This document shows positions 18,378 through 25,990 of a stretch of DNA of 55,953 bases, piece by piece (the stretch's first letter is position 1; every line of letters starts with the position of its first letter). A model generated the notes under the pieces. That model saw only the letters and a program-made list of their open reading frames with translations. It was not told the origin of the DNA and did not search any database. Location: NCBI RefSeq assembly GCF_020329505.1, contig NZ_JAGKJJ010000030.1:1-55953 (forward strand), read 5' to 3'. Origin of the DNA: Bradyrhizobium semiaridum (lineage in GTDB: Bacteria > Pseudomonadota > Alphaproteobacteria > Rhizobiales > Xanthobacteraceae). A program made the translations under genes and the position numbers.

Positions 18378-19373
18378 TTACTCCGCGGCCTGGCGCCTGG
18401 CGCCCGACAGCATGCCTTCCAGCCGCTCGCGGATGATCGCCTCGGCCTCGCGCACGATGCGCGAGACCAGTTCGGCGCAGGACGGAATGTCGTGGATCAG
18501 GCCCTGCACCTGGCCGGCCGACCAGATGCCTTCGTCGGCATCGCCAGTAGCGTAGACCATCTTGCCGCGGGCGCCGGCGACCAGCTCGCGGACGTCCTCG
18601 AATTTTGCCCCTTCCTTCTCCATCTGCACCACCTTGGTCGAGATCGCGTTCTTGGCGACGCGCGAGGTGTTGCGCATGGTGCGGAAGATCAGTTCGGTCT
18701 CGCGCTCGTCATTGGCGACGATGCGCTCCTTCACCAGCTGGTGGATCGGGCTCTCCTTGGTGCACATGAAGCGCGTGCCCATGTTGATGCCTTCGGCGCC
18801 GAGCGAGAGCGCGGCGACCAGGCCGCGCGCATCGCCGAAGCCGCCGGAGGCGATCATCGGGATCTTCACCTTGTCGGCGGCGGCGGGAATCAGGATCAGG
18901 CCGGGCGTGTCGTCCTCGCCGGGATGGCCGGCGCATTCGAAGCCGTCGATCGAGATCGCGTCGGCACCCATGCGCTCGGCGGACAGCGCATGGCGCACGC
19001 TGGTGCATTTGTGCAGCACCTTGATGCCGTGTTTCTTGAACTCGTCGACATGCTCCTGCGGCTTGTTGCCGGCGGTCTCGACGATCTTGATGCCGCTCTC
19101 GATGATGGCCTGGCGGTACTCGGCGTAGGGCGGCGGCTTGATCGCGGGCAGGATGGTGAGGTTGACGCCGAACGGCTTGTCGGTCAGCTCGCGGCAGCGC
19201 GCGATCTCCTTGCGCAGATCGTCAGGCGTCGGCTGGGTCAGCGCCGTGATCATGCCGAGCGCGCCGGCATTGGCGACGGCGGCGACCAGTTCCGCGCGAC
19301 CGACCCATTGCATGCCGCCCTGCACGATCGGGTGGTCGACGCCGAACATCTCGGTGAAACGTGTCTTGATCAT
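18378..19373 (-). CDS. Nitronate monooxygenase-family FMN enzyme
   Basis: A 331-residue TIM-barrel flavoprotein of the nitronate monooxygenase / 2-nitropropane dioxygenase family, which oxidises alkyl nitronates using FMN. Visible features are the N-terminal PIVQGGMQWVG, the conserved histidine H150 in GFECAGHPGE, the phosphate-binding ASGGFGDARGLVAALSLGAEG and MGTRFM. The family also includes FabK enoyl-ACP reductases, which I cannot exclude. The ATG at 19371-19373 is the only good start. Upstream 227 bp to the CBS gene hold no recognisable gene. Confidence 0.85.
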   Translation of the reverse strand: MIKTRFTEMFGVDHPIVQGGMQWVGRAELVAAVANAGALGMITALTQPTPDDLRKEIARCRELTDKPFGVNLTILPAIKPPPYAEYRQAIIESGIKIVETAGNKPQEHVDEFKKHGIKVLHKCTSVRHALSAERMGADAISIDGFECAGHPGEDDTPGLILIPAAADKVKIPMIASGGFGDARGLVAALSLGAEGINMGTRFMCTKESPIHQLVKERIVANDERETELIFRTMRNTSRVAKNAISTKVVQMEKEGAKFEDVRELVAGARGKMVYATGDADEGIWSAGQVQGLIHDIPSCAELVSRIVREAEAIIRERLEGMLSGARRQAAE

Positions 19374-19600
19374 TCTGCCCTCGGTTTCCGTTCGAATTTT
19401 CCGCGGCGCGGACGGCCGCGCACGGTGCCTTTTGGCGTTTCGAACGAAAGGATGCCGTCCGCTCCGGCAAAAGTCTACCGGGCTGCGGCGGCGCGCCCAT
19501 GCGCAAACAGCGGGGCGGCGAGAGCGGGGCGTGACGTTGCAGTCGAGCTGTTCAGCGACAACGCATGGCAGCGCTCGGCTGCAACGCCGTCGCGATATCG

Positions 19601-20065
19601 TCAGGTCGGCAGCGACTGCTGCGCCGCTTGATAGGCCGCCACGGTCGGTGTGACCGCAGCACCGGCCTCCTCGTCGAACGCCGCCGAGATGTCGCGCATG
19701 CTGACGACGCCGATCAAGCTGTAATTGTCGATGACAGGCAGATGGCGGATATGGTGCTTGTTCATGAGATGGCGGACGTGCTCGAGCGTATCGGTCGACG
19801 TGCAGGAGACGAGCTGCTGCACCGAGACGAATTGCGACACCCGCATGTTGGCGCCGGCCGCGCCGTGCTGGGCGATCGCGCGCACCACGTCACGCTCGGT
19901 GAACATGCCGACGGGAGTATTGCCCTCGGTGCGCACGACATCCTTGACCACGAGCGCGCTGATATTGCTGGCGCGCATCAATTGCGCAGCGATCGCCACC
20001 GTCTCGTTCATGCGAACAGTGGCAACGCGAGGGGCCTTCTTGCGCAGGATATCTCCGACTTGCAT
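19601..20065 (-). CDS. Two-CBS-domain protein, predicted member of the oxalate regulon
   Basis: A 154-residue protein made almost entirely of two CBS domains (about 7-66 and 76-130), the adenosyl-ligand sensing module; TVRMNETVAIAAQLM and GMFTERDVVRAI mark the first, HIRHLPVID and GVVSMRDI the second. No effector domain is attached, so it may act on a partner. The ATG at 20065 has a near-perfect AAGGAGG seven nt upstream; upstream in-frame extension would translate the operator. A TGGCAT-N5-ATACCA site and a TTGACA box lie just upstream, shared with the oxalate carriers. Its role in oxalate metabolism is not known to me. Confidence 0.9.
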   Translation of the reverse strand: MQVGDILRKKAPRVATVRMNETVAIAAQLMRASNISALVVKDVVRTEGNTPVGMFTERDVVRAIAQHGAAGANMRVSQFVSVQQLVSCTSTDTLEHVRHLMNKHHIRHLPVIDNYSLIGVVSMRDISAAFDEEAGAAVTPTVAAYQAAQQSLPT

Positions 20066-20099
20066 GGCAACCTCCTTGGGATCAGCGACGGAGCAAGTC

Positions 20100-20116
20100 T
20101 GGTATACAAAATGCCA
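20100..20116 (-). promoter_or_regulatory. GntR-type operator with -35 box, CBS gene
   Basis: On the minus strand the site reads TGGCAT-TTTGT-ATACCA. A perfect TTGACA (20119-20124) lies two nt upstream of it, and 17 nt after TTGACA comes a -10-like CAGACT, so the operator fills the promoter spacer. It is 35 nt before the CBS start codon. Confidence 0.75.
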
Positions 20117-20271
20117 ATTGTCAACGGAGCTCTTGGTAAAATCTACCATCAAGAAATAGGCGAAATAGGCAGCTGTGCTGACGTTTCGGTCGATCTCGGA
20201 TGAAAGTGATCGTCATCCCATTTTGCCGTTTCCAGCCGTTGGTATCTGGCATCCCTGTTCGCTTAAGGAAA

Positions 20272-20295
20272 GAGGCGCACCTGATGGTGCGCCTC
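20272..20295 (-). terminator. Rho-independent terminator of OFA carrier 1
   Basis: GAGGCGCACC and GGTGCGCCTC form a perfect 10-bp stem with a TGAT loop; on the minus strand it is followed by TTTCCTT. It lies 54 nt after the stop of the carrier gene, separating it from the CBS gene downstream. Confidence 0.85.
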
Positions 20296-20348
20296 AAGTC
20301 CGCCCCGGAGGAGAGCGCCGGGACCCAAGGATGTCCGACCGCGGGAAA

Positions 20349-21689
20349 TCAGGCCGTCTTGGCCTTGGTCTCGGCGGTCGCCGCCGACGCGGCTTCCGCG
20401 GCGGCCTCGTTGCCGAGGATGAAGGCGCGGCGCAGCGGCTTGATCACGAACAGCGCCATCAGCGCGGCGGTGGCGTTGAGCGCGACCGCGATCACGAACA
20501 CCGCCTGCCAGCCATAGCTGGTGGCGATGATGCTGGCCGCCGGCACCAAGAGCGAGGCGGTGCCCTTCGCGGTGTACAGCATGCCGTTGTTGGTGGTCGC
20601 GAACTTTGCGCCGAAGGTGTCGCCGCAGGTCGCGGGGAACAGCGAGTAGATCTCGCCGAACACGCCGAAATAGACCGCGGTCGCCAGCACGAACACCAGC
20701 GGGTTGTGGCCCCAGGACGACAGCGTCAGCAGCATCAGCGCCGCCGTGCCGAACGCAATGAACATCGTGTGCTCGCGGCCGATCGTGTCGGAGACCCAGC
20801 CGAAGAACGGCCGGCCGAAGCCGTCGAAGATGCGGTCGAGCGAGATCGCGAAAGTCAGCGCCGCCATCTGGAAGCCGGCGAGCGAGACCGGCGTGTTGGC
20901 GATCTTGTAGTCGTGCGCGATCGGGGCGATCTGCGCTGCGGTCATCAGGCCGCCGGCGGCGACCATCACGAACACCAGATACATCACCCAGAAGATCGGG
21001 CTGCGCAGCACCTGCGGCGGGGTGAAGTCGATCTTGGTCTGCGGCAGGTTGAGCTGCTTCTTCTTCGGCGGGATCGAAACCAGCGGCGGGCGGATGAAGA
21101 AGGCGAGCACGAACACGATCAGGCCCTGGCCGATGCCGAAGTCGAAGAATGCGGCCTGATAGCCGCTCGAGGCGATCATGTTGGCGATCGGCACCACGGT
21201 CAGCGCGGCGCCGGCGCCGAAGCCGGCCGCGGTCGCGCCGGCGGCGAGGCCGCGGCGGTCGGGAAACCATTTCAGCGCATTGCCGACGCAGGTGCCGTAC
21301 ACCGCGCCCGCGCCGATGCCGCCGAACACGGCGGCGGTGTAGAGCAGCGCAAGCGAGTCGGCGTACGAATTCAGCACCCAGGCGAGCGAGATCATAACGC
21401 CGCCGAACATGATGACGATGCGCGGACCGTATTTGTCGACGAACCAAGCCTCGATCGGCACCAGCCAGGTCTCGGTCACCACGAAGATCGTGAAGGCGAA
21501 CTGGATCGCGGCGCGGCCCCAGTGATGGGCGCCGTCGATCGGATCGACGAACAACGTCCAGCCGTATTGCAGGTTGGCGATCATCGCCATGCACACGATG
21601 CCCATGACGAGCTGGAGCCAGCGGAAGCCGCTCGATGTGGGCTGTGCAGAGGGTTGTGCAGGTGTGGTGGCGGTAGTGCTGGAAACCAT
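20349..21689 (-). CDS. OFA-family MFS carrier, OxlT-like oxalate/formate antiporter, copy 1
   Basis: A 446-residue 12-helix MFS protein of the oxalate/formate antiporter family. The two cationic residues that bind oxalate in Oxalobacter OxlT (R272 and K355) have counterparts: R294 (FDGFGRPFFGW) and K376 (YTAKGTAS), numbered from one residue before the chosen start. The MFS signature GGVMISLAW after DKYGPRIVIM is also conserved. The ATG at 21689 follows GGGAGGAC with good spacing; a TTG one codon earlier is possible. It has its own operator upstream and terminator downstream, so is a separate unit. Substrate oxalate is inferred from homology plus nearby frc/oxc. Confidence 0.9.
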   Translation of the reverse strand: MVSSTTATTPAQPSAQPTSSGFRWLQLVMGIVCMAMIANLQYGWTLFVDPIDGAHHWGRAAIQFAFTIFVVTETWLVPIEAWFVDKYGPRIVIMFGGVMISLAWVLNSYADSLALLYTAAVFGGIGAGAVYGTCVGNALKWFPDRRGLAAGATAAGFGAGAALTVVPIANMIASSGYQAAFFDFGIGQGLIVFVLAFFIRPPLVSIPPKKKQLNLPQTKIDFTPPQVLRSPIFWVMYLVFVMVAAGGLMTAAQIAPIAHDYKIANTPVSLAGFQMAALTFAISLDRIFDGFGRPFFGWVSDTIGREHTMFIAFGTAALMLLTLSSWGHNPLVFVLATAVYFGVFGEIYSLFPATCGDTFGAKFATTNNGMLYTAKGTASLLVPAASIIATSYGWQAVFVIAVALNATAALMALFVIKPLRRAFILGNEAAAEAASAATAETKAKTA

Positions 21690-21772
21690 CAAGTCCTCCC
21701 GAACCGCGCGGGTCTTGTGTGACCCAGTGTCGCAATTATTGTGGCGTATCGTCGCAAGCGGCTGGCGGATGT

Positions 21773-21789
21773 TGGTATACTATATCCCA
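21773..21789 (-). promoter_or_regulatory. GntR-type operator with -35 box, carrier 1
   Basis: Minus strand: TGGGAT-ATAGT-ATACCA, one base off the TGGYAT-N5-ATRCCA pattern. A -35-like TTGCAT (21792-21797) sits two nt upstream, and 17 nt after it comes CAACAT. The site is 84 nt before the carrier start codon. Confidence 0.65.
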
Positions 21790-21878
21790 GAATGCAAGCC
21801 TGTCCTTCTGCTGCAATGCACCAAAAGTACCACGGCGCGCACCGATTTTCCGATGCGCTTCGGGTTCTGCAGAAACGA

Positions 21879-21906
21879 AAACGCCCGGCATTTCGGCCGG
21901 GCGTTT
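21879..21906 (-). terminator. Rho-independent terminator of OFA carrier 2
   Basis: AAACGCCCGGC and GCCGGGCGTTT form a perfect 11-bp stem with a 6-nt loop, followed on the minus strand by TTCGTTTC. It lies 26 nt past the stop of carrier 2. Confidence 0.85.
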
Positions 21907-21931
21907 CGTCGTTCGTGATCGGGGGGAATTG

Positions 21932-23227
21932 TCAGGCGGTCGCGGTCGACTTCTCCACCACCACCTTGCGCCAGGGCTTGAGCAGGGCGATCGCGAGCAC
22001 GGATGCCAGGATGTTGGCGCCGGCCGCGATGATGAACACGGTGTCCCAATTGCCCGAGGTCTGCTGCATGTAGTTGGCGATCGGCACCAGCAGCGCCGCG
22101 GTGCCCTTGGCGGTGTAGAGCAGGCCCGCATTTGTCGTGGCGAACTTGGCGCCGAACGTGTCGGTGCAGGTCGAGGGGAACAGCGAGTAGATCTCACCCC
22201 AGGCAAAGAACACGAAGCCGGACAGCAGCACGAACCAGAGCGGATCGTGACCGAACAGATAGAGCGCGTAGATGCCGATGCCTTCCATGCCGAAGGCGAT
22301 GAACATCGTGTTCTCGCGGCCGATCATGTCGGAGATCCAGCCGAAGAACGGACGCGTCAGGCCGTTGAGGACGCGGTCGATGGTCGCCGCGAAGGTCACC
22401 GCGGTCATCGTCACCGCGAACAGCGTGACCGGCACGTTGTCGATCTTCCAGTCTGCCGCGATCGGCTTCAGATTGGCCGTCACCATCAGGCCGCCGGCGC
22501 CGACGATCACGAACATGAAGTACATCAGCCAGAAGATCGGCTGCCGCAGCACCTCGGTCGGCTGATAGTTGCGCCGGCTCTGCAGCAGATTGGCATTCTG
22601 CACCACCTGCGGCACCTGGCCGGGCTTCGGCGAGAGCAGGAAGAAGGCGAGCAGCACGATGATGATGCCCTGGCCGAGACCGAAATAGAGGAAGGTGGTC
22701 TGGAAGCCGGAGTCCTTGATCATCGCCTGGATCGGCGCGACCGTCAGCGCAGAACCCGCGCCGAAGCCCGCGGCCGTGATGCCGGCGGCAAGTCCGCGCT
22801 TGTCGGGAAACCATTTCAGCGCGTTGCCGACGCAGGTGCCGTAGACGCCGCCGGCGCCGATGCCCGCGATGATCATGCCGAGATAGTAGCCGTTCAGCGT
22901 AGTCGCCTGTGCGTTGATCGCCCAGCCGATCGCGCAGAGGACGCCGCCGATCAGGACGACGACGCGCGGGCCGTATTTGTCGACGAACCACCCTTCGACC
23001 GGCACCAGCCAGGTCTCGAACAGCACGAACAGCGTGAATGCCCACTGGATCGACGCGCGATCCCATCCAAATTTCTTCTGGATGTCGGGGACGAAGAACG
23101 TCCATCCGTACTGGTAATTGGCGATCATCACCATCGCGGCGACGCCGATTACAAGTTGTGTCCAGCGATACGTGTCGCTGACCCGCGCGGCTGTGGGGGC
23201 CGCAGCTGCCTGCACCATGTCCGACAT
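21932..23227 (-). CDS. OFA-family MFS carrier, OxlT-like oxalate/formate antiporter, copy 2
   Basis: A 431-residue 12-helix carrier clearly paralogous to copy 1 (shared YGTCVGNALKWFPD, RGLAAG, TRPFFGW and FGAKFATTN segments). The OxlT charge pair is kept as R292 (NGLTRPFFGW) and K374 (YTAKGTAA). The ATG at 23227 follows GGGAGGAT; a longer reading starts beyond the operator. Flanked by its own operator (23285-23301) and terminator (21879-21906). Two copies may differ in affinity, direction or substrate (oxalate in/formate out versus another dicarboxylate). Confidence 0.9.
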   Translation of the reverse strand: MSDMVQAAAAPTAARVSDTYRWTQLVIGVAAMVMIANYQYGWTFFVPDIQKKFGWDRASIQWAFTLFVLFETWLVPVEGWFVDKYGPRVVVLIGGVLCAIGWAINAQATTLNGYYLGMIIAGIGAGGVYGTCVGNALKWFPDKRGLAAGITAAGFGAGSALTVAPIQAMIKDSGFQTTFLYFGLGQGIIIVLLAFFLLSPKPGQVPQVVQNANLLQSRRNYQPTEVLRQPIFWLMYFMFVIVGAGGLMVTANLKPIAADWKIDNVPVTLFAVTMTAVTFAATIDRVLNGLTRPFFGWISDMIGRENTMFIAFGMEGIGIYALYLFGHDPLWFVLLSGFVFFAWGEIYSLFPSTCTDTFGAKFATTNAGLLYTAKGTAALLVPIANYMQQTSGNWDTVFIIAAGANILASVLAIALLKPWRKVVVEKSTATA

Positions 23228-23284
23228 AGATCCTCCCAAAGCGCGCTTGTCGTCATTTGTACTTGCGGCGCGCGGCGACCATCT

Positions 23285-23301
23285 TGGTATCTGTAATGCC
23301 A
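23285..23301 (-). promoter_or_regulatory. GntR-type operator with -35 box, carrier 2
   Basis: Minus strand: TGGCAT-TACAG-ATACCA, full match to TGGYAT-N5-ATRCCA. A -35-like TTGAAC (23304-23309) is two nt upstream, followed after 17 nt by CAAGAT. It lies 58 nt before the carrier 2 start codon. Confidence 0.75.
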
Positions 23302-23381
23302 AGGTTCAAGCTGTCGCAGGCCGGCGTGCGCTTATGCCGCAGTGGCGCTTGTGGGAAGAAGACTAGTCCAACGCAAACGAA

Positions 23382-23406
23382 AATGGCCCCGAAAATCGGG
23401 GCCATT
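23382..23406 (-). terminator. Rho-independent terminator of the small 45-residue gene
   Basis: AATGGCCCCGA and TCGGGGCCATT form a perfect 11-bp stem with an AAA loop. On the minus strand the stem runs into TTCGTTTGC. It is 80 nt after the stop of the small gene and upstream of the carrier 2 promoter, so it isolates the small gene as its own transcript. Confidence 0.8.
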
Positions 23407-23485
23407 GGTCGAAGGTTGAATACAGGCGGGGATATCGCGGCGCCAACGAATCGGGCGGCCCTAGCGTCCTCGGAATCCGCGGTGC

Positions 23486-23623
23486 TTAGAGGCCGAACCG
23501 CGGCAGATCGCCGTTGCGGTTCGAGATCTCGGCGCTCTTCATCAGCAGCCGGTCGATCGTCGCCAGCAGGCGGCCGAACAGCGAGGAAGACGGCGCGAGC
23601 GCGATAGCGGAGGTCTTTGACAT
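23486..23623 (-). CDS. 45-residue small protein of unknown function, own transcription unit
   Basis: ATG at 23621-23623, TAA at 23486-23488. The protein begins MSKTSAIALAPSSSLFGRLL and is amphipathic in its middle (LFGRLLATIDRLLMKSAEI) with a polar, Arg/Asn-rich end (SNRNGDLPRFGL). AGGGA lies 8 nt upstream of the start. It has a degenerate copy of the oxalate-region operator upstream (23687-23703) and a strong terminator downstream, so the unit looks real despite its size. I recognise no family. Length and the helix suggest a peptide that binds a membrane or a partner protein, but that is a guess. Confidence 0.6.
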   Translation of the reverse strand: MSKTSAIALAPSSSLFGRLLATIDRLLMKSAEISNRNGDLPRFGL

Positions 23624-23686
23624 CGGTTTGTCCCTTTACGTCAGGAGGAGCCGGCGCGACGCCGTCTCATCATCTGGGATCAAGCT

Positions 23687-23703
23687 ATGTATACCAGATG
23701 CCA
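23687..23703 (-). promoter_or_regulatory. Degenerate GntR-type operator, small gene
   Basis: Minus strand: TGGCAT-CTGGT-ATACAT; the first half is exact, the second matches at 4 of 6. A -35-like TTGTAT (23705-23710) is one nt upstream. A second overlapping half-site, ATACAA preceded by GCCAG, gives an extended symmetric block at 23688-23709. It lies 64 nt before the small-gene start. Confidence 0.5.
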
Positions 23704-23789
23704 GATACAACGGTTTTGTTTGCATGGCAGCATGCCTAGGGTGCAATGCAGCAAAACGGATCTAAGAAAGGGTGTTTAAGTACCGTTTG

Positions 23790-24045
23790 TCAGGAGCCGG
23801 AGCTGCGAAAACCGGGCGACGTCCTCAGAAACTTCCAGCTGAAATTGGCCTTCAAGGAGTGATCCTGCACGCGATCGCCATAGCCGATGTGGCCGTTGTT
23901 GTTGCTGGCGGTGCCATCCAGAAGGAGCCGGCGCCGTCGAGCGTGACTGTGCCTTCACCCTGATCTCCGGCGATCGTACCCACGGCGCTGCTGACCGTGC
24001 CGCTGTTCAGGACTTTCAGTGTGCCGCTGCCGCTGACACAGAGCG
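23790..24045 (-). pseudogene. Decayed autotransporter fragment
   Basis: On the minus strand one frame reads SGSGTLKVLNSGTVSSAVGTIAGDQGEGTVTLDGAGSFW in pieces, the beta-helix passenger repeat style of autotransporters. After a frame change near 23917 another frame gives NNNGHIGYGDRVQDHSLKANFSWKF, which resembles the last strand of the outer-membrane barrel, and ends at a TGA at 23790-23792. So passenger and barrel ends are joined and out of frame, with the rest lost. Beyond about 24040 the sequence changes character. The family call is from repeat style only. Confidence 0.45.
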
Positions 24046-24224
24046 GATTCGATGCGGTCAAGGCGCACGTCAAGGCGATCAACAGCAAGATCGATTCCGA
24101 CAGCCGGCGTGCCCCGATCGTGATCGCGCACGCCACGCCGCCGTTCGGCAATCTGTCGCCGCTGTGGAAGCTCGGCGTGCAGGGCTGAGTCCGGCCCGAA
24201 GCGCACGATCGCCGAGATCAAGCG
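24046..24224. other. Unassigned stretch, possible second gene remnant
   Basis: Plus strand is open to a TGA at 24186-24188 and reads DAVKAHVKAINSKIDSDS then VIAHATPPFGNLSPLWK, protein-like in composition, but there is no start with a ribosome site and the upstream end abuts the autotransporter remnant. I do not recognise the family. Together with that remnant it makes about 600 bp without an intact gene apart from the small-gene leader. Confidence 0.25.
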
Positions 24225-24623
24225 TCACGCCGCTTCGTGGTTGTAGCGGTATTCCTGGCTGAGCCCGCCGTAACCATAGGAGACCGCGCCGCAGTCGATG
24301 ATGTGGATGTTCGAGTGCGGGTGCAGATTGCCGATCAGCTCGGACAACAGCGCAAACGCCTTCTGCTGGTAGATCGACTTCTCGTCGCGCGTGTTGGTGC
24401 CCTCGGTGATCGTCACTTCGAGCCGGAACGAGTTTTTGCCGTGCTCGGCGAGCGAGCGCGCTTCGATGAACCAGTGTTCGTGCGCGAGATAGTGGACCTG
24501 CACCATGGTCCGCTCGGGCTGCTTGCGCAACGTCGTGCAGGTGAATGCGGTGAGCTCCGCGGCGAGGCGGCGGCTCAACGCCTCGTCGGGAGTCCCCGAC
24601 ACCGTCAGCTTGATTCCGGGCAT
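24225..24623 (-). CDS. Tautomerase-superfamily protein (4-oxalocrotonate tautomerase-like)
   Basis: A 132-residue protein beginning MPGIKLTVSG; removal of Met exposes the catalytic Pro-1 of the tautomerase superfamily. Length is about twice the 62-residue 4-OT subunit, in the range of longer or fused family members. The ATG at 24623 is required to place Pro-1; longer readings are not compatible with that chemistry. It is divergent from a LysR gene with a palindrome between them, which suggests LysR control and a role in degrading an aromatic or oxo-acid compound. Substrate unknown. Confidence 0.8.
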   Translation of the reverse strand: MPGIKLTVSGTPDEALSRRLAAELTAFTCTTLRKQPERTMVQVHYLAHEHWFIEARSLAEHGKNSFRLEVTITEGTNTRDEKSIYQQKAFALLSELIGNLHPHSNIHIIDCGAVSYGYGGLSQEYRYNHEAA

Positions 24624-24698
24624 TGCTGTCTCCAATCGTTGTCCCTGGCCCTGATGCAGCCTAGGCGCGGGATATCTTAAGCGGGAATATATGGTATG

Positions 24699-24721
24699 AT
24701 CCATCGGAATTACCGATGGAT
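24699..24721. promoter_or_regulatory. LysR operator between tautomerase and LysR genes
   Basis: ATCCATCGG (24699-24707) and CCGATGGAT (24713-24721) form a perfect 9-bp inverted repeat with a 5-nt centre AATTA; the core fits T-N11-A. It ends six nt before the LysR start codon, so binding there should block the LysR gene itself (autorepression). Confidence 0.75.
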
Positions 24722-24727
24722 TAACCC

Positions 24728-25588
24728 ATGCGCCTCGACCTCGATCTCCTGCACGCCTTTGTCGTGATCTGCGATGCCGGCAGTCTCACCGCGGCCTCGC
24801 GCCGGGTGCACCGCTCGCAATCCGCGCTCAGCGAGCAGATGCAGAAGCTGGAGGACGCCTGCGGCCGCCTGCTGCTGGTACGCGGCAAGAGCGGCGCGCA
24901 TCCGACGCCGGCCGGCGAGCGGCTGCTGCAACATGCGCGCCAACTACTCGGCCTGTCCGAACTGGCGTATCAAGACGTCCAGGGCATCGAGATCGCCGGC
25001 ACGCTGCGGCTTGCGATGACCGACTATTTCCGTCCCACGCAGGTCATCGACGTGCTGGCGCGGATCCGCGCGCGCTATCCGCGGCTGCGCCTGCAGGTCT
25101 CGGTGCGCAAGAGCGCGCTGATCGAGGAGGACCCCGACGATTTCGACATCGGCATCTCGATGCGCCTGGTCGATACGGCGGTGCGGCGCAGGGCGCCCGA
25201 CGACGGCCGCATCCTGATCGCGCGCGAACCAGTATCGTGGATCGCGCATGACGGGTTCAAGCGCCCCAAGGCTGCGCGCTGGCCGCTGGTGACGCTGCCG
25301 GAAACCTGCTCGCTGCAGCGCGCGATCGTCCGCGCGCTGCACCGGCACAAGGTCAAGTTCGACGTCGTGCTGACGGCGTCGGGCGTCGCCGGCCTGCACA
25401 TGGCCGTCGCCGCCGGCCTCGGCGTCACCTGCCTCAACGCCTCGGCCGCACCGCCGGACGCACGGCGCTTCGTCTCCGACGAACTGCCCGAAATGCCCGA
25501 CGCCGAATTCTCCCTGTTGCCGCCGAAGCCGAACGAGCCGGCGCTGGTGGGCGAGGTCAGGCGGTTGCTGGTGGCGCAGTTTGCGTGA
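24728..25588 (+). CDS. LysR-family regulator
   Basis: A 286-residue LysR protein. The HTH occupies about residues 4-62 (FVVICDAGSLTAASRRVHRSQSALSEQMQKLED), followed by the effector-binding domain starting near IAGTLRLAMTDYF. It begins at ATG 24728 immediately behind a perfect palindrome and diverges from the tautomerase gene, its likely target. Ligand unknown. Confidence 0.9.
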   Translation: MRLDLDLLHAFVVICDAGSLTAASRRVHRSQSALSEQMQKLEDACGRLLLVRGKSGAHPTPAGERLLQHARQLLGLSELAYQDVQGIEIAGTLRLAMTDYFRPTQVIDVLARIRARYPRLRLQVSVRKSALIEEDPDDFDIGISMRLVDTAVRRRAPDDGRILIAREPVSWIAHDGFKRPKAARWPLVTLPETCSLQRAIVRALHRHKVKFDVVLTASGVAGLHMAVAAGLGVTCLNASAAPPDARRFVSDELPEMPDAEFSLLPPKPNEPALVGEVRRLLVAQFA

Positions 25589-25990
25589 GCCAGCGCGCAG
25601 CTCAAACCGCGTGTCAGAACGGGCGCATCGGAAGTGGGACGCTGCCCGAACCGACCAGCATGCCCAGGTTTCGTCGGCCGCAAGTGTGAACTCCGAGCCC
25701 GCGCTGCGGCATCGAATATTGCCCTTTTGTCGTTTGTTTCGCTCGGCCTGATTCCTGTGCGCGACCGCGCAGGTGTGATGGCGCGCACACTCGGAACCAA
25801 AAGCATCCGGTGATCGCAAGCTGTCCCAATTCGAAGAGGTTTCGGGAAACTGTTGCGCGCGAGGGAGGCGTCGACTACGCTGAGATTGTGTCGTAGATGA
25901 AAGCAATTTTAAGTTATTTATTTCTATCCGCCGTCCCCCACGTCCTCTGCGACATCGCGCGACTTAACCGCCACCACTGGAGGATTATCC
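25589..25990. other. Gene-free stretch before the large Ig-like protein
   Basis: 402 bp with no frame showing protein-like composition in both strands. The last 100 bp become AT-rich (25890-25930, with TTTTAAGTTATTTATTTC), which is where the promoter for the downstream gene probably lies; I cannot assign exact boxes. No palindromic repeat of the families seen elsewhere in the window is present. Confidence 0.5.

Noticed and set aside
19374..19600. Inverted TTCGAACG-like words near 19398 and 19438 as an operator
   Set aside because: The copies are unequal and 30 bp apart and lie upstream of the nitronate monooxygenase gene without a clear promoter; too weak to call.
20240..20256. TGGTAT-CTGGC-ATCCCT as another GntR operator
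   Set aside because: Only one half is good and no -35-like box is in register; it lies between the carrier terminator and the CBS promoter. It may be an auxiliary site but I did not count it.
20175..21722. Long open frame opposite OFA carrier 1
   Set aside because: Antisense of a membrane protein gene and it would read through the carrier's terminator and upstream region; the peptide is low-complexity charged.
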